The notes under the pieces are model-generated. The model ran no database searches. It was not told where the DNA came from and was given only the letters and a program-made list of their open reading frames with translations. A DNA stretch of 64,000 bases from Dryococelus australis. Lineage: Eukaryota; Arthropoda; Insecta; Phasmatodea; Phasmatidae. Every line of letters begins with the position of its first letter. The first letter of the stretch is position 1. Shown here in pieces: positions 1-12,239 of this stretch. The stretch spans positions 137,398,457 to 137,462,456 of the forward strand of contig CM056994.1 in NCBI GenBank assembly GCA_029891345.1. The letters are read 5' to 3'. A program made the translations under genes and the position numbers.

Positions 1-2075
1 AATAACTTGTTCTTCTGAAATGTGATTTTCTTTTAAGAAAATGTTTTTAATAAGTGTGATAGAATGGTTGTAAATATCTCTTTGTGACTGTCCATGATTT
101 AAATATTTATTTTTTAAATAAAAATATTTCAATATTAAAACGAATTATATATCTTGTTATTTGTTTAAACTATTTAACTTTGTACGAATATGAACATTGA
201 GGTATTTGGAATTACAAGAGTATTTGTGAATGATGAAGTGATAGTTTAATTGCTACAAAAGTAATTATTTTATATTGCGTTTATGATTTGGTTTTATATG
301 AAGTTCTAAAAGATTAACATTTAATAATCCTGAAGACAGCTTCGAAAAATGTTGGCAAGTCTGAAAGTTTTTCAATGGCAGTGATGGCAATCGACTCAAG
401 TTTCGTCCTACAAAGAGCTTAGAAGTAGATAGCAATTAGAAAGGTGTCTGTTGTCTTGCGCGAAAAATACAAGTTTCTCGCTTAGAGGCAGTACTCAGCC
501 TGCTTCCTTGTTCGTGAGAGAGAAACATGTTTATGACTTCAACTCTGATAACATTCACTTTAGATTTAATTATTTAAATCCATAGGAGGAATGTAAAATT
601 TCAATATGACTTACTATTCATATATTCATTTCATACAATAAACTTGGAACACATCATTACTTAAAATAAAAGGATGTAATTCAGCGAGATTGTATATTTT
701 CCTATACGGCAGTGTAGCCAAAAATCACGGATGGAAACTTATAAAATCATACTCTATTTTCTTGTCCATGAAACTTTCGTTATAGCTAATATTAAAAAAA
801 TTTCGTCTTGTAGAGATATGTACAGAAAAATATCTGACAGTTTGTATATGTATGCGCGATTTTTTAACGTATGTTAGCCATTGTATTACTTAAAACCCTT
901 GACTGATGTATTGTGAACATGTATTTTTACTAATTCCAACTATACGTGAATGAAAAAAAATTTCTTTGAATATTTACAACACAAATTACACAAAAAGTCT
1001 GGGAATCGCAAAAATTAATTTAGTGAAAATATATTTTGGGTTTGGTCTCGTGCGAAATTATTCGTAATTTATTTTAATATTTTCTTGTAAGTTTGCAGAT
1101 TAATGACATTTCATATGAAATTGTTAGTGCTGAGGAAATAATTTTTCAGTGGGAATTGTTAAATTTCTATTTGTTAGCAGCAAACGTTCAAAGACAGTTG
1201 AGATGTGAAATACGAAAAATGATTCAATAGATATCGTTACTAAGGTTTCTAGATCCTTCACCCGGGCAGCATCCAAGCTCGGCAGCGGAGGGTGGGTAGG
1301 TAGGGCCGAGTAATGGGACCTTGCAACCCCAGTCGCTCCGCTCTCCTCTACCTCAGAGAGCCGGTCCTGGTGTCTTGTCAACCCTTACTCTCTATGCATG
1401 GATACCTACTCATAGCCTTCGTAAAATACATTCTAATATTTTAATAACATTTTATTCACATGTTAATAATAATTCCTTTAAATGGGGGTTAATGTTAATC
1501 ATATCGGAAAAAGTGAGTGTGAAGTATGTTTATGAAGATAGTCTACGAATATTTACTACGGGTTTCACTAAACAGTCACTGCGTTAGGTTTTAAGCGGAA
1601 GTTGTGTTAAAATTATTTTAATACTTTTATCATGATAAGGAAACTTGTTAGGATAGATAAACTGAGTTTGTTGATACATCGTTTGTGTTTAGATGTACGA
1701 TTCCGTAAATACATTAACGCATATGTTAATCTATTAAAATAAAAATAATCCATGCTATGTGTCATTCGGATAGGATTTGTGCATTTATTCATTTTGTGAC
1801 AAATTATATGCGATTTTGTCGGGTAACCTGTACGCGAGTACCGTTTTTAAACTATCCTACGTCTGGATAAATATAACAATGTGTCGTCGGCTTTCATGCG
1901 AGCGGAATAACGCGCTAGGCTTCAGCGGAAATTTTATTGCTTGTTAAAAGTGAATTATTTAAAAGTTCGGAAATGGTTAAGCTTTTCTGTGGATTACGTA
2001 ATTGATTTTCTAGGCAATATTTCTTTACACATAGTTGACACGTTACATTGTATAGATTATGAGGGCGAAGGTGAG
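1..2075. other. A+T-rich stretch without a recognisable gene
   Basis: Short open frames occur on both strands but none shows a recognisable domain, splice context or compositional shift. A more G+C-rich patch at about 1255-1400 has the look of an old inserted repeat, but I cannot name it. Confidence 0.5.
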
Positions 2076-2082
2076 GTATACT

Positions 2083-3130
2083 ATTGCGATTAGTTTGAAT
2101 TGGAAATAAAAACCGGTGAATTCTTAAGCAGCGATAAATAATTTTATTTATTTGTGGCGTGTTTCAATATGTAATTTTTGAGTGATTCTTTTGTGTTTCT
2201 CGAGGAGTAAATTTGTTGGGTAGGAATCTCTGTTGTGTTTGCCATAAATTATATTCCTAGCATACAGGATGGGTTGGTAAACTATCTTTGCGGATTTCAG
2301 ACTATTATTCATTTTCAACAAAATACTCATTATTTCCAGAATAACCTAATTCTACAATCAGATGGCAGCTGGAGCAGATGCATGGTAGCTCCCGACACAT
2401 CGCTTAGCCTTTCATTCGTCGCAAGCGAGCTCAGTTCTGCACCGACTTCCCTAGTGAATGGACGTGTTCCCCATATTAAATTATAAACTATACACTGTAA
2501 GGAATGTGTCAAGTATTGCGATTAGCTTACATTGCTAATATAAACCGTTGACTTCATAATCAGAGCTATATAATTCTAATATCTCACCTTTGACAATTAC
2601 TTCGAATGAGTCGGTATTGTGTTAAGGAACAGTCGTGAATTGTATTGGTAGGGAAATAGTTTTTTGCTCCACTTAAGGTATCATTCTATTAACTCGTTGT
2701 TTGATTTATTTATAACACCAGGATAGCTGGACCCGTCATTCACGTGGGAATAGGTTCTGTAATTCGTTAGTGATTTCTCTTTTCGATTCCTTAGTATTTG
2801 ATTCATGTATTTTATTCTGCTTTAAATTATATATTGATAGGGAAATAGTTCGTCATACTTTTTCACGTTCGTTTGTTTAATTCATCTTGTACATGCATTG
2901 GAAAAAAGGCAAAATAATTTTCATTGACTTGTGAAATGTTTCAGAGTGTAATATTATTAACACATTTCCTTTTGTGTAGTCGATGAGTCATGATGCATGA
3001 TGCTGCATTCGATTTAATTAGATAAGAAAATTATGTTGTGGATTTAATCCTATTATTCAATAAAATGCCCATTTTCAAACTCCGCCATAACCTAAGTCTA
3101 TAATCAGATGGCGGCTGAAGCAGATGTGTC
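2083..3130 (+). repeat. Diverged repeated fragments in direct orientation
   Basis: Two short segments occur twice. The ATTGCGATTAG motif, followed by a related AAACCGNTGA-type stretch, starts at 2083 and again at 2514. A segment containing ATAACCTAA and ATCAGATGGC, followed by a GGAGCAGATG/TGAAGCAGATG stretch, lies at about 2300-2385 and 3045-3125. Spacing differs (about 431 and 745 bases), so this is not a single clean tandem array. It looks like overlapping relics of one or more dispersed repeats. No protein is recognisable. Confidence 0.45.
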
Positions 3131-3585
3131 TTTTGATGCTCTCTCCGCCTCCATCAGTCGCCTGCCAGTCAGCAAAAGGTTAGGAACTACTATGCTGCCT
3201 CCTCAATACCATTAAAAATTTATATTACACAATAAATACCTCTTCCCCAACACATTACACCTCAGTACAACACTATACATCCGAGGGTGAGGACCTACCA
3301 TGATGCTCCCCACAAAATAAGAAAAGAAATAAAGAAAGACACCTAGAACACTCTTGCACCAAACTGTTCACTTATTAAGTACACAAAATTCCAGAAATTT
3401 TTTTTTTATATATTAATTAAATAAAATTAATTACATCAATCAATCAAATGTTATCGGATTAAGGACAAAAAAATTTCGATCGGATTAAGAATAAATCTCA
3501 TTAATCGATTTCATATCAAATTGATAATCCGATTAATCAAAAGTGCTGCAGGATCGGCACGCCCCTACTATTGCTATGCCTGGTG
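3131..3585. other. A+T-rich spacer, nothing recognised
   Basis: The stretch contains A-rich and ATTAAT-rich sequence and no convincing gene, RNA or repeat boundary. Confidence 0.4.
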
Positions 3586-3835
3586 GGAGTGGTGTTGACT
3601 ACGGGAAGCACACTCCCTCTCTTTCCAGTGTTCAGTGGTTACTTGTTACATGCTGAGGTCTAGTTGAGATTTGGTTGACTACAGGAAGCAAATACCTCGT
3701 CCGCTCCTGCGTACGGATGGTCATCGGACGGACTTAAGGCAAGGTGGGTGTATGGTTGACAGAAAGGGAAGCCTACTTCCTCTGTAGTTCCTATGGGTTT
3801 TGCTGGCTTCCGGTGGGGTAATAAGAGTTTGGCTG
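3586..3835 (+). repeat. Three diverged copies of an 80-bp tandem repeat
   Basis: The motif GGT(G)TTGAC followed by ACNGGAAGC-type sequence begins near 3593, 3674 and 3754, giving periods of 81 and 80 bases. Each unit continues with a CCTC/TCCT-rich part. The copies are clearly diverged. Confidence 0.6.
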
Positions 3836-4300
3836 ATCTGAGATGTGTCGGAGCAATTGCCAGCTCTATTAATGGAGAGTAAGTCGATGTGTGAATGCAT
3901 AAAGGTCTTGTATTGCGTTTTATATAGCCTCCCCTAACCTAAGGGGACCACAACCTTTGAATATGCCATCAGTTCATGCTACCACTTATTCTGCAGATGT
4001 GGAAAACCCCCGGGCTTGCCCTATTCCATGCGTTTCTAAAATGGTTATGTACCTCCCAGGCTAAGCCTGATTAATGGGCAATCATGATGGTGGTGCCCGG
4101 TGGTGGGCTGGTCAACATCTTTATGGCCAGTTGGGACCTAAAGTGGAATTTCAATTTGAAGAAATTCAGACTGGATGGATCACTCTCAGGTTCGCCTGTT
4201 AGTAGAAAACCATGAATGGGAAGGAATGAAGAGCACGAGCTTACCTCATTTTCCGATGTTAGTTCAGAGGTCATAGTGAGTTAGGACTTGTGCGGTTTGA

Positions 4301-4423
4301 GGGTGGCGGCGTGGGTGGTGGTTGATGTGGTGGTGATGGTGGAGGTGGAGGTGGTGTAAGAGGTGGTGGTGGAGGGGGAGATCTTGGGGGTCCAGATGGT
4401 GGTGGAGGAGGAGAGTGTGGGGC
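4301..4423 (+). repeat. GGT/GGA-rich low-complexity tract
   Basis: About 120 bases consist almost entirely of GGTGGT, GGAGG and GGGGG runs on the plus strand. The opposite strand would read as proline-rich, but stops lie between it and the nearest minus-strand frame (4071-4274), so I do not call a gene. Closely spaced G runs could allow quadruplex formation. Confidence 0.7.
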
Positions 4424-4449
4424 ATTTAGTTCTGTACCTCTGTGGAGCT

Positions 4450-5860
4450 ATTTTTCTGTTTTTATTAATATTTTGTCATCATTTGTGAGCTGCGTTCTTA
4501 TGCAATGAGAGTTTTTCCAATGTTAATATTTCTCACCGTCGGTCCTGAAATTGGGTTTGTAATTTTTCTTGTTAAGGTCTTCGGATGAAACTCTTTTCAG
4601 TAGCATCTGAATTGTTCTGTGTCTGTGTTATCATTTCTTTCTATATTTTATTATTATTTTTCATCATGGGTCCTGTCATCGCTGATCCTATTACTAGTCC
4701 AACACTTGTCCTGTAATTTTCCGTTGTTGGTTCTACAGTTTTTCGTCGGTGGAATACATACTCCTGCATCTTCTGACATTCTTTTCCATCATTGGTTATT
4801 CAATTTTTTGTCGGTTGGGTGCGTAACTCTGCATCTTGTTAAATAATTTTCATAGGTGCCTGAATCGTTCTGTATCATTGCGGATTATTTCATTGTTTTT
4901 TCATCTTTGGCCCTGCAATTTTTTCATCATTGGTGGTGTGTATTTCTGTTAATTATTATCGTCATTGGTTCTACATTTTTCGTTGTTGGTCATGACATTT
5001 TCTCAAAGTTGGTAGGCTACATACTTCTATGAATTTGTAGCTATTTCTTCTCTATTTGTTCGTTGCTGTCCCTGCAATTTTATCAACATTGGCAGGATGT
5101 ATACTTCAGAATATTTTTCATTATTGGTTCCTCACTTGGTGTTGAGTGTACTTGTGTTAATATTTTTCGTTATTGGTTCCATATTATCTCATTGTTGGTG
5201 GGCTGTGTTCCTGTGTGTGGGCATTTATTTCTGTATTTAGTCATATTGTTCGTCATTGGCTTTGCAATATGTTTAATGTTGGTGAGGCATATACTTCTCA
5301 ATATTTCCCATCATTTTTTCGTCGGCATTGGTGTGTAATTCTGTTAATATTTTTCATTATTGATTCTAAATTTTTCGTTAATGGTCCTGACATTTTCTCA
5401 TTGTTTGTGGTCTATGTTCTTCAGTTCCTGTGTGTGTATATTTGTTTATGTAATTATTCATATTGTTCTACATTTTTCGTTCGTAGGTAATGTACTTCTG
5501 CAATCCTTCTGCGAATGTATGTGTTATTAGTTCTATATTTTTTGTTGGTGGGATGCGTACTTCTGTATCATCTGAAATGTTTTCATTGGTGCCTATAAAT
5601 TTCTGTGTGTAGATTTTTCTCTAATTATTAATATGGTTCGTCATTATTTCTACACTTTCTCGTCGGTGTAATGAGTACTCCTGCATCCTCCTGCGAATGT
5701 TTATTCGTTGTTGGTTGTTCCCTTTTTTGTCGGTGGTATTGAAGTGTACTTCTGATAATTTTTTTTTTCCATTGGTTATACACTTTCTTATTGTTGGTGA
5801 GCTATATAATTCTGTGCCTGTGTGTGTGAGAGTGTTTGTTTCTGTATTTTTATACTACTA
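4450..5860 (+). repeat. T-rich degenerate tandem repeat region
   Basis: Many diverged copies of units built from TTTTTCGTCATTGGTTCT, GTTGGTGGGCT and TACTTCTGCATCTTCTG-like pieces follow each other for about 1.4 kb. The plus strand is strongly enriched in T and poor in A. Open frames here (for example 5173-5490) are hydrophobic only because of the T bias and are not convincing genes. Confidence 0.6.
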
Positions 5861-5869
5861 ATTGGCCAA

Positions 5870-6235
5870 TCGAGAGAGACACCAGCGTATCTAGCAGAAG
5901 CCAATGCAAGCAAAGATGGCAGTCAAACAAAGGGGAGAGGCAAATGACAATCGAAAAAAACCAAGATAGAATCCGCTAGCAACAGACAATGAAAAATAAG
6001 TACAGTGAACATAAATAAATTACAAATGAGAAAACCAAGATGGTGTCCTCCAGAAACAGGCGATGCAAGCAAATGACAAAGGAACGGGAGCGAAAGAGAA
6101 AAAAATAAATAGAGAGGAAGAGAGGAAGATTGTAAAACATGAGATTACTAGGAGAAAACAATCGAATTGATAAAGCATGAAAAACACCATAAAACATGGA
6201 TTTATGGGCATGAAAAAATGACATAATGGCTACTA
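5870..6235 (+). repeat. A/G-rich repeat with CCAAGATGG and AATGACAA motifs
   Basis: The plus strand switches abruptly from T-rich to purine-rich sequence at about 5870. Loose repeats of AGCAGAAGCCAATGCAAGC-like and AACCAAGATNGNNTCC-like pieces follow. The block resembles the region at about 24040-24240, which also strings together GACAAGATGGAATC-type units. Confidence 0.4.
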
Positions 6236-6356
6236 AATATGGTGATGAAGTGGCTACAAAAATGCGACATATTTGCTACAAATATGGCGTTGAACTGGCT
6301 ACCAACATGGTGGAATCCAATATTGCGGTCGTGTGACCAGATTGAGAGAATGGGAA

Positions 6357-6410
6357 GACCGGGAGTCCAAGATGGCGGAAGGGCTCGTCCGCCACCTTGG
6401 ACTTCGGGTC
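6357..6410. repeat. Long inverted repeat (hairpin)
   Basis: The left arm 6357-6379 and the right arm 6388-6410 are reverse complements at 20 of 23 positions around an 8-base loop. The core arm includes GTCCAAGATGGCGGA. The three mismatches lie at arm positions 5, 7 and 16. It could be a foldback element or the collapsed ends of a small inverted-repeat transposon. Confidence 0.7.
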
Positions 6411-8010
6411 TTTCTGAAGGTTGTGCGCCAAAACCGACGTATGCCTACTACTTTGGTGGGGTGAATATTTCTGCCGATGTTGGAATTATGCTTCTGCGTT
6501 AAATTGGGATGTGGCACTGCTTTTCAGTGTTAAATGGCTGTGTCACTCTTTCCGTTGTTTAGAGTGTCTGTAATTATTTATTTCATTAGTTGGGCATTTG
6601 GGATTATACCCACTTTTTATTGGTGGTGTCAAGAAAGTTTCATTGTATCTTATCTGTTTGAGATGTTTTTGGCTCGTTTTTGGTTGTGCATCTTTGGAAC
6701 TAACTTAAATCTTATGGAGATAATCTTTTGTCACAAAAAAATTTTTCATTAATTTTTTTATAAAATAATTCTGTAATTTGTAGCACTCTATCACAACGTC
6801 CGAGCAACCACTGCCATGGACAGATTACTGCCATATGGGTCAAAAGAGAGAGGGAGTTGACGTATGCCCACGAAATATATATAGGTGACAACATAATACC
6901 AGGCCGAAGTTGCGACTGTTTACTGACCGAAATGGTACATGGTGTTATGGTCACGTGGTATTAGGTAATGTGTGTGTTGATACATAATCAGGTAGATTCA
7001 TGATGGAGAGCTCTGTTTGCTGACAGACGTCGTGGAATACACAAGGCGCACATCACAAGAACGTTTGAGGTGCGAGCTACATCGAGTTTCCAGTCACTAA
7101 GTACAACTATATGAGTGCCACACTACCTGTGTCTCGCAGACGTTCACCTCGTTCGATAAAGCAAAACACGCCGAGCAACTACTCCGATAGTGTTAAGAAC
7201 GAGTTGGACACGATTTCCCTGCAAAAATGCACTTAATTCATACACTGAACTGTTAATTAAGTAATGTATGTCCATAGGTAAAGTACGAAATTTCAGTTTG
7301 TATTTGCCTCACCACTCAACTGGCTTCGCAGTAATGGAAGAACGTGCTTTTTAATACTTGAACGTATCAAGACGCAAGTACTCTTAAAAGATCTGGGGAG
7401 AAAATCATTAAAATACTTTCTAAACACTTAGTTTATGAGGCCTTCTTTTATTTTTTAACTATGCCTATTTCACCTTGCTATTTATTTGTAGCACTAAAGC
7501 ATTTTACCGAAATACCAATTGATCAATTGATGGTTTATTTCATAACAGGGTTTTTTTTTAGGTGATACTTAGATTATGAGACAAGCAAATGGCGCGTGCG
7601 TTCCTTTACTAGAAAAAAAATTCCATTATTCGTGACGAGGTGGGTAGTTTCCTAACTTTACTCTGGGAGCATTCCCAGGGGTTTTACTACGGGCGTTCAC
7701 GTTGGTCGACACTGCACTTTTGGCCGGGCTGTTATTGACGCTAGAAAACTGACCTGTGGAGCACCATACAAATTACTGTGCTTGAATTGGGAAATGGTAC
7801 GACCATCAAACCTAGAAAAATTTTTCAGGTTTCCTAAAATTTCAAGGACTACTATTAGGAAAAGAGATCACATGTGTTTCCAAGAAATATTTAAATTACT
7901 TAAAATTGATACGATAACACCGGATGTCTCATTACATAACCGAAACATATAAATAGCTATATTGATTTTTAGTGATTTTGTAAATTCAGTATTTGAAGAG
8001 GAATTCACCA
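6411..8010. other. No gene recognised
   Basis: Mixed-composition DNA, with a G+C-richer part near 7020-7240 of unknown origin. Open frames are short and show no known domain on either strand. Confidence 0.4.
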
Positions 8011-8011
8011 T

Positions 8012-8320
8012 CGGGGCCGTTGTGGCTTAATGACTAGATAAATCACCTCACAACCAGACGAACCGGGTTTAATTCCCGGTGTAGTTGCTCCTGGATTTTC
8101 GCATTTTGGAATCGTGTTGGACGATGCTACTGGTTGGCGGGTTTTCTCGGGTATCTCTCGTTTTTCCTGCCTTTTCATTCCTAAGCTGCTCCATACTCAT
8201 CTCTCTTCACCCCGCTTCGGCTCTCAAGATCCCAATATTAAGAGGAGCCAAAATGTCTTCACTCATTCACACATTAAACCCCACACCTCTCACCCTCCCC
8301 TGGAATCATCATTATCCTAT
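8012..8320 (+). mobile_element. tRNA-derived SINE, copy 1
   Basis: The 5' end resembles a tRNA gene, with an A-box-like TGGCTTAATGACT at about 8022 and a B-box-like GGGTTTAATTCCCGG near 8068. The body contains a TGGTTGGCGGGTTTTCTCGGG segment and CATTCCTAAGCTGCTCC. It aligns well by eye with two other copies here, at 51209-51480 (same strand) and 31508-31770 (opposite strand). It stands out from its A+T-rich flanks by its base composition. Confidence 0.75.
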
Positions 8321-8613
8321 AAACCTCGTAAGACAATGGTAATCTTCTTGTTTCAAAATACTGTACGTACAATTGCCAAGAAAATAATTTCACGATATTT
8401 GGAAACCCCGAAATTTAAGGGGGAGAAAATGGGAAAATATTAACTTCACATATTTATCAAAAAAGCTCTTAAGCTTGCACAGATACTGGAATGGACCTTG
8501 CTTAAAAATAGTACACATGGACTTCGAAACTGTCCAAAAATAGCATGTGTATCTCTATTTAAAATATTTTTTTATAACTGAAATATAAAAAAATCGGTAA
8601 AATTTTAAAATTA

Positions 8614-9030
8614 TTATATTACAGGAAAAGAAGTTAAAATAATTTCGGGGAGGAGTTTGCAGACTTTTTTTTGTGGAGAAACTAAATGCTGAAGCAGCCA
8701 GCTGTTACACCCAATCGCATAAGAACAAAGCATCGCATTAAAAAAAATGCTTCTTGGCGTTCCTCTGTGTAACACAGTAGAAAATTTGGGGCAAGTAACC
8801 ACGAGCATGCTACAAGTTGTTCTACGTCGAACTTCTGGTAAACGATCATCACGCAGAAACTCCAAATTGCGGCTGGAATTTCCTGAGACATTGCCTATCT
8901 TCTGGGCATCTACCTTGCCAATGCAGGCATAGGCGACTTCAGAGAAAATCTGCGCGTCTTGGCAGCAAGGTAGAGAAATGGCCTTGAAATGGTATTTTCC
9001 AACCAAATAGGTCGACCGTTGTAAATACAA
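8614..9030 (-). other. Unrecognised 138-codon open frame
   Basis: This minus-strand frame is open for 138 codons. It has eight or so cysteines but no motif I recognise, no upstream promoter I can point to, and no splice context. It could be a transposon remnant or chance. Confidence 0.15.
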
Positions 9031-9726
9031 AAATTATGTATAAATAAATTAAAGAACAAGAATGAAATAAATCATTATAAGGCCGATGATCAAAAAACAG
9101 AACAAGAAAAACTCACTTAAAGTGGTAAAACTCGAAATATCACTCCATTAAAACTAGATAATAGCCCGAGATAATTATATTTTGTATCACACCATAGCGA
9201 ATGGGGACCAAGAAGAAAACTGTAGGGTATGTTCCGAATAAACCAGTCACTATCGCAGATGTCTAGTCTCTTGACAAAAAACCAGTAATAATATCATATT
9301 TCGTTATGCGGTGTATTGAATTTATACCATTAATATTTTATAAAATTACAATAGCAGAAAGGAATTTTAATATGAAATTCGCAAACCATGTAAAATATAT
9401 TTCATTACAAAATGGACGATTCCTTTAACTAAAGATATTTAAATCGGTTGACACAACAGCTTTACCTGATCAGAGTAATTGGTTGCCTAAATTTTTTTAA
9501 TGAAAACGTAATGAAATCTTGGAATATCCCTAGGATTATAAAGAAATTTACAGAAACAGAGACTAACACATTCTCTAATGTTGTTTTTACATAGAAATAA
9601 GCAATAAATCTAGATGCTAGATTTAAAAACAAGGGCCTTTTCCATGAAAATCAGAAATATTCGCTAAAAGAGAAAACAATGTTAAAAACAAAATGATTAA
9701 TATTAAGCGAGTGCCTACAAATGGCA
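9031..9726. other. A+T-rich flank; could hold the 3' LTR of the next element
   Basis: No gene is seen. The sequence lies just beyond the polypurine-tract candidate of the gypsy element above it, so a 3' LTR would be expected here. I could not identify a matching 5' LTR to confirm it. Confidence 0.25.
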
Positions 9727-9740
9727 CACTCCCTCCCTTT
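9727..9740 (-). promoter_or_regulatory. Candidate polypurine tract of gypsy copy A
   Basis: The minus strand reads AAAGGGAGGGAGTG immediately followed by TGCC, as expected for a plus-strand primer just before an LTR starting with TG. Copy B has a similar purine run at 59825-59838. Confidence 0.4.
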
Positions 9741-9899
9741 AATGAGAACATGGGATTCAAGGTTTTGCATACACTGACCCACCCACACACACCCACCACA
9801 CACCACAAACACACTCAATAAATTTGAGAAACGAAGGCTTAACAAAGATGCTTGGCCTAAAATAAATATATATTAACCATCATTAGAAGTTGGTGTATA

Positions 9900-11600
9900 A
9901 GGCAAAGGAAACTTAACACATCCTTCTGGCACAACCAGAGAACCGTCTGAAGATGTTCTCTTGGCACAGAATTTGGATTTCATCCAAAAATGCATAACAA
10001 GCAGGAAACAAAAACAGTAAAAAAAGTTAAATTAGTGGCAGTAATATTTAGAATGACTGCAGTTGGTATAGGATGTGGACGAAGGAAACGCACGACATCC
10101 TGAATGTTGCTTCCCTGAAGGTGTGAAGAGAAAAGAGTATCTTATTCCTTAACAAAGGAATAATCCAGGGTAAGATTTGGGAAAGGAGAAATAATGATAT
10201 GAGAAAGTTTAGCTACTAGTGTAAGGATGTGGATGACAGGCAGAGATAGGTTATAGTGAATAGCAGAATTCACAGAACCAAAAGTTTGGAAAAGGTACTC
10301 ATAATGTCACAATGAGATGAATTGTTTATTACACCAGTACCTGACAAAGCAAGAGTAAAAGGGGAAAAGTGTTCTGTAGTAGATCTACACAAGAAAGTAT
10401 CATCAATGGTAGCATTAGAAGAAAATAGCCAATGAAAACTAATTTTACAAAAAAAAAATTTATTGTTTTCCCATAAAAAGGTTAAATTCATAATGGTTTA
10501 TATGTGAATTAATGAAAGGGAATGAAGCAGCAGCTCATATGTGTTGAATCTCACCAGAGAATCATGGTTAACAGTAGTAAAAGTTTAACAATCCAAACTA
10601 ACAATCAAGAATTTCTGAACATTGAGCTACAACAATCTATTTCATTCAGAATAGAAGAGGGAAAGGAAAAAATGTGATATCTTTCATATAAACCATCCTT
10701 ATTGGTTAAGGGAATATCAACAATATTAAGAGAGAAACTGTAGATAACCACGTAAACATTACTTACACCATAAACATGCATAAATGTTTATGTACAGCTG
10801 GTGCTATCATGTAAAGTGCAAAGTAATGAGCTGTTGAATAGGGTTTAGAATGTTTGAAATTGAATTGGCACTTAACAAGTTAGTATTTAACTTGCCATGA
10901 ATGTTAGTTTCAATGGCATGATGCAAATAAAAAATTTAAAATCTGGCATTAGTGAGAGATACACCGACACGAAGTAGCATAACATTTAAATCAATTCGAG
11001 AACTCAACATGATTAGCCCATCAAGAGCGCCATGTAATGCAAAAGAGAGATTGCGATAAAAAGTAATAGAATGATCCAGATACAACTGTCTTAAAAATTA
11101 TATATACAGTGTTATTTATAATCCTGTCTTCCAAATTCTAAGTAACCATAATTTGATTAGCAACATTCGTTGAAGTGTTATCCTGACTATTTGCCAAAGA
11201 GTTCAGACAATGTTCCAGAAGGTAACAATCTTCACTATTTAAAGAGCCATAAACAGTTTTCAAAATCTTTCCTTCAAAGCCAGTTGGGGCATGATTTGGT
11301 CTGGATGGCAATAATTAAGTTAATGTTTCAGTTTCGGATTTAAATGGAGAAAACTATTTTTTAATTGTACCACAGTTAAATAAAAATTTAGGTCAATTGA
11401 AGAGTTCTCAGCAGGATACGTTTTCACAATCTCATGCAATTACACAATTGTATTTATCATAATTTCAAGTTCTAAACACTCATTTTGCAATGTCATTGAA
11501 TCCAAATTCAATTCTACTGAGTTAGAAAACATGATGTCATCTTTACATTCAATTACTAAACCGGAATCCAGCGGTGTGTGACGGTGAATGTTGAAAGTGC
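9900..11600 (-). pseudogene. Env-like third frame of gypsy copy A
   Basis: Downstream of integrase, several minus-strand frames are colinear with the same region of copy B (59900-61742). Shared features are an acidic and leucine-rich N-terminal segment (near 11420-11560), a conserved block near 10850-11020, a cysteine/histidine-containing segment (10270-10491) and a hydrophobic stretch near the end (about 9990-10070) that could have been the transmembrane anchor. Stops and frameshifts break it throughout. An env-type gene in this position is the mark of errantivirus-like Ty3/gypsy elements; the assignment rests on position and weak similarity. Confidence 0.5.
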
Positions 11601-12239
11601 GAAGTTGGCCACAGCCAGAAATGTAATGCAGATAAGGAACATGATAAGTCAGTGTTAATAAAATACTAAAACCGACACCATGTTACACTCGTACAGAGAA
11701 TAACTAGGAATTGAAATTTCACTATGAAATATGTTTTCCAACAAGTTATCCCCAAGGAATATATTACAAGGGAATTGTCTCTAAGATTCTACCACAACTC
11801 AAAAACCACCCAAGATAAGAGTGAAACACATCTCAAAGTTAAATATTAACCATATTGAATGAAAACCAAAAATAAATATAGTACTATTACCCATGGAATA
11901 CATTATATCAAAATTCCAACGTTGGTGGACTATTTTTCAATAACAACCCAAACCTAAATTTAATACATATACAAACATTTATTCTTTTATTATTAACCTA
12001 CTACTGTATTTTTTAAAATTATTCTTAGCATGCAATCACAAATTTCCTTAAGAAAACTCGGACCGGTGCATAATCAGTACAACATCTGAACCAAGTCAAG
12101 GCCAAGAAGAATAGCTTATGTCCATCCAAACAAACAAGAAAACATATTGTAAACCACCCACAGCTAAGGTCTACTGCTTCTAGACTGTAGAGCACAAATT
12201 CTATTTGGAAAGTGGAGAATAAAACCTTTTTAGATGTAA

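Noticed and set aside
5063-5490. Overlapping hydrophobic open frames resembling small membrane proteins
   Set aside because: They are explained by the T-rich degenerate tandem array, which gives Phe/Leu/Val/Ile codons in several frames at once.
8747-8932. Plus-strand frame opposite the 138-codon frame
   Set aside because: It is the antisense shadow of an already doubtful frame and has no recognisable features.
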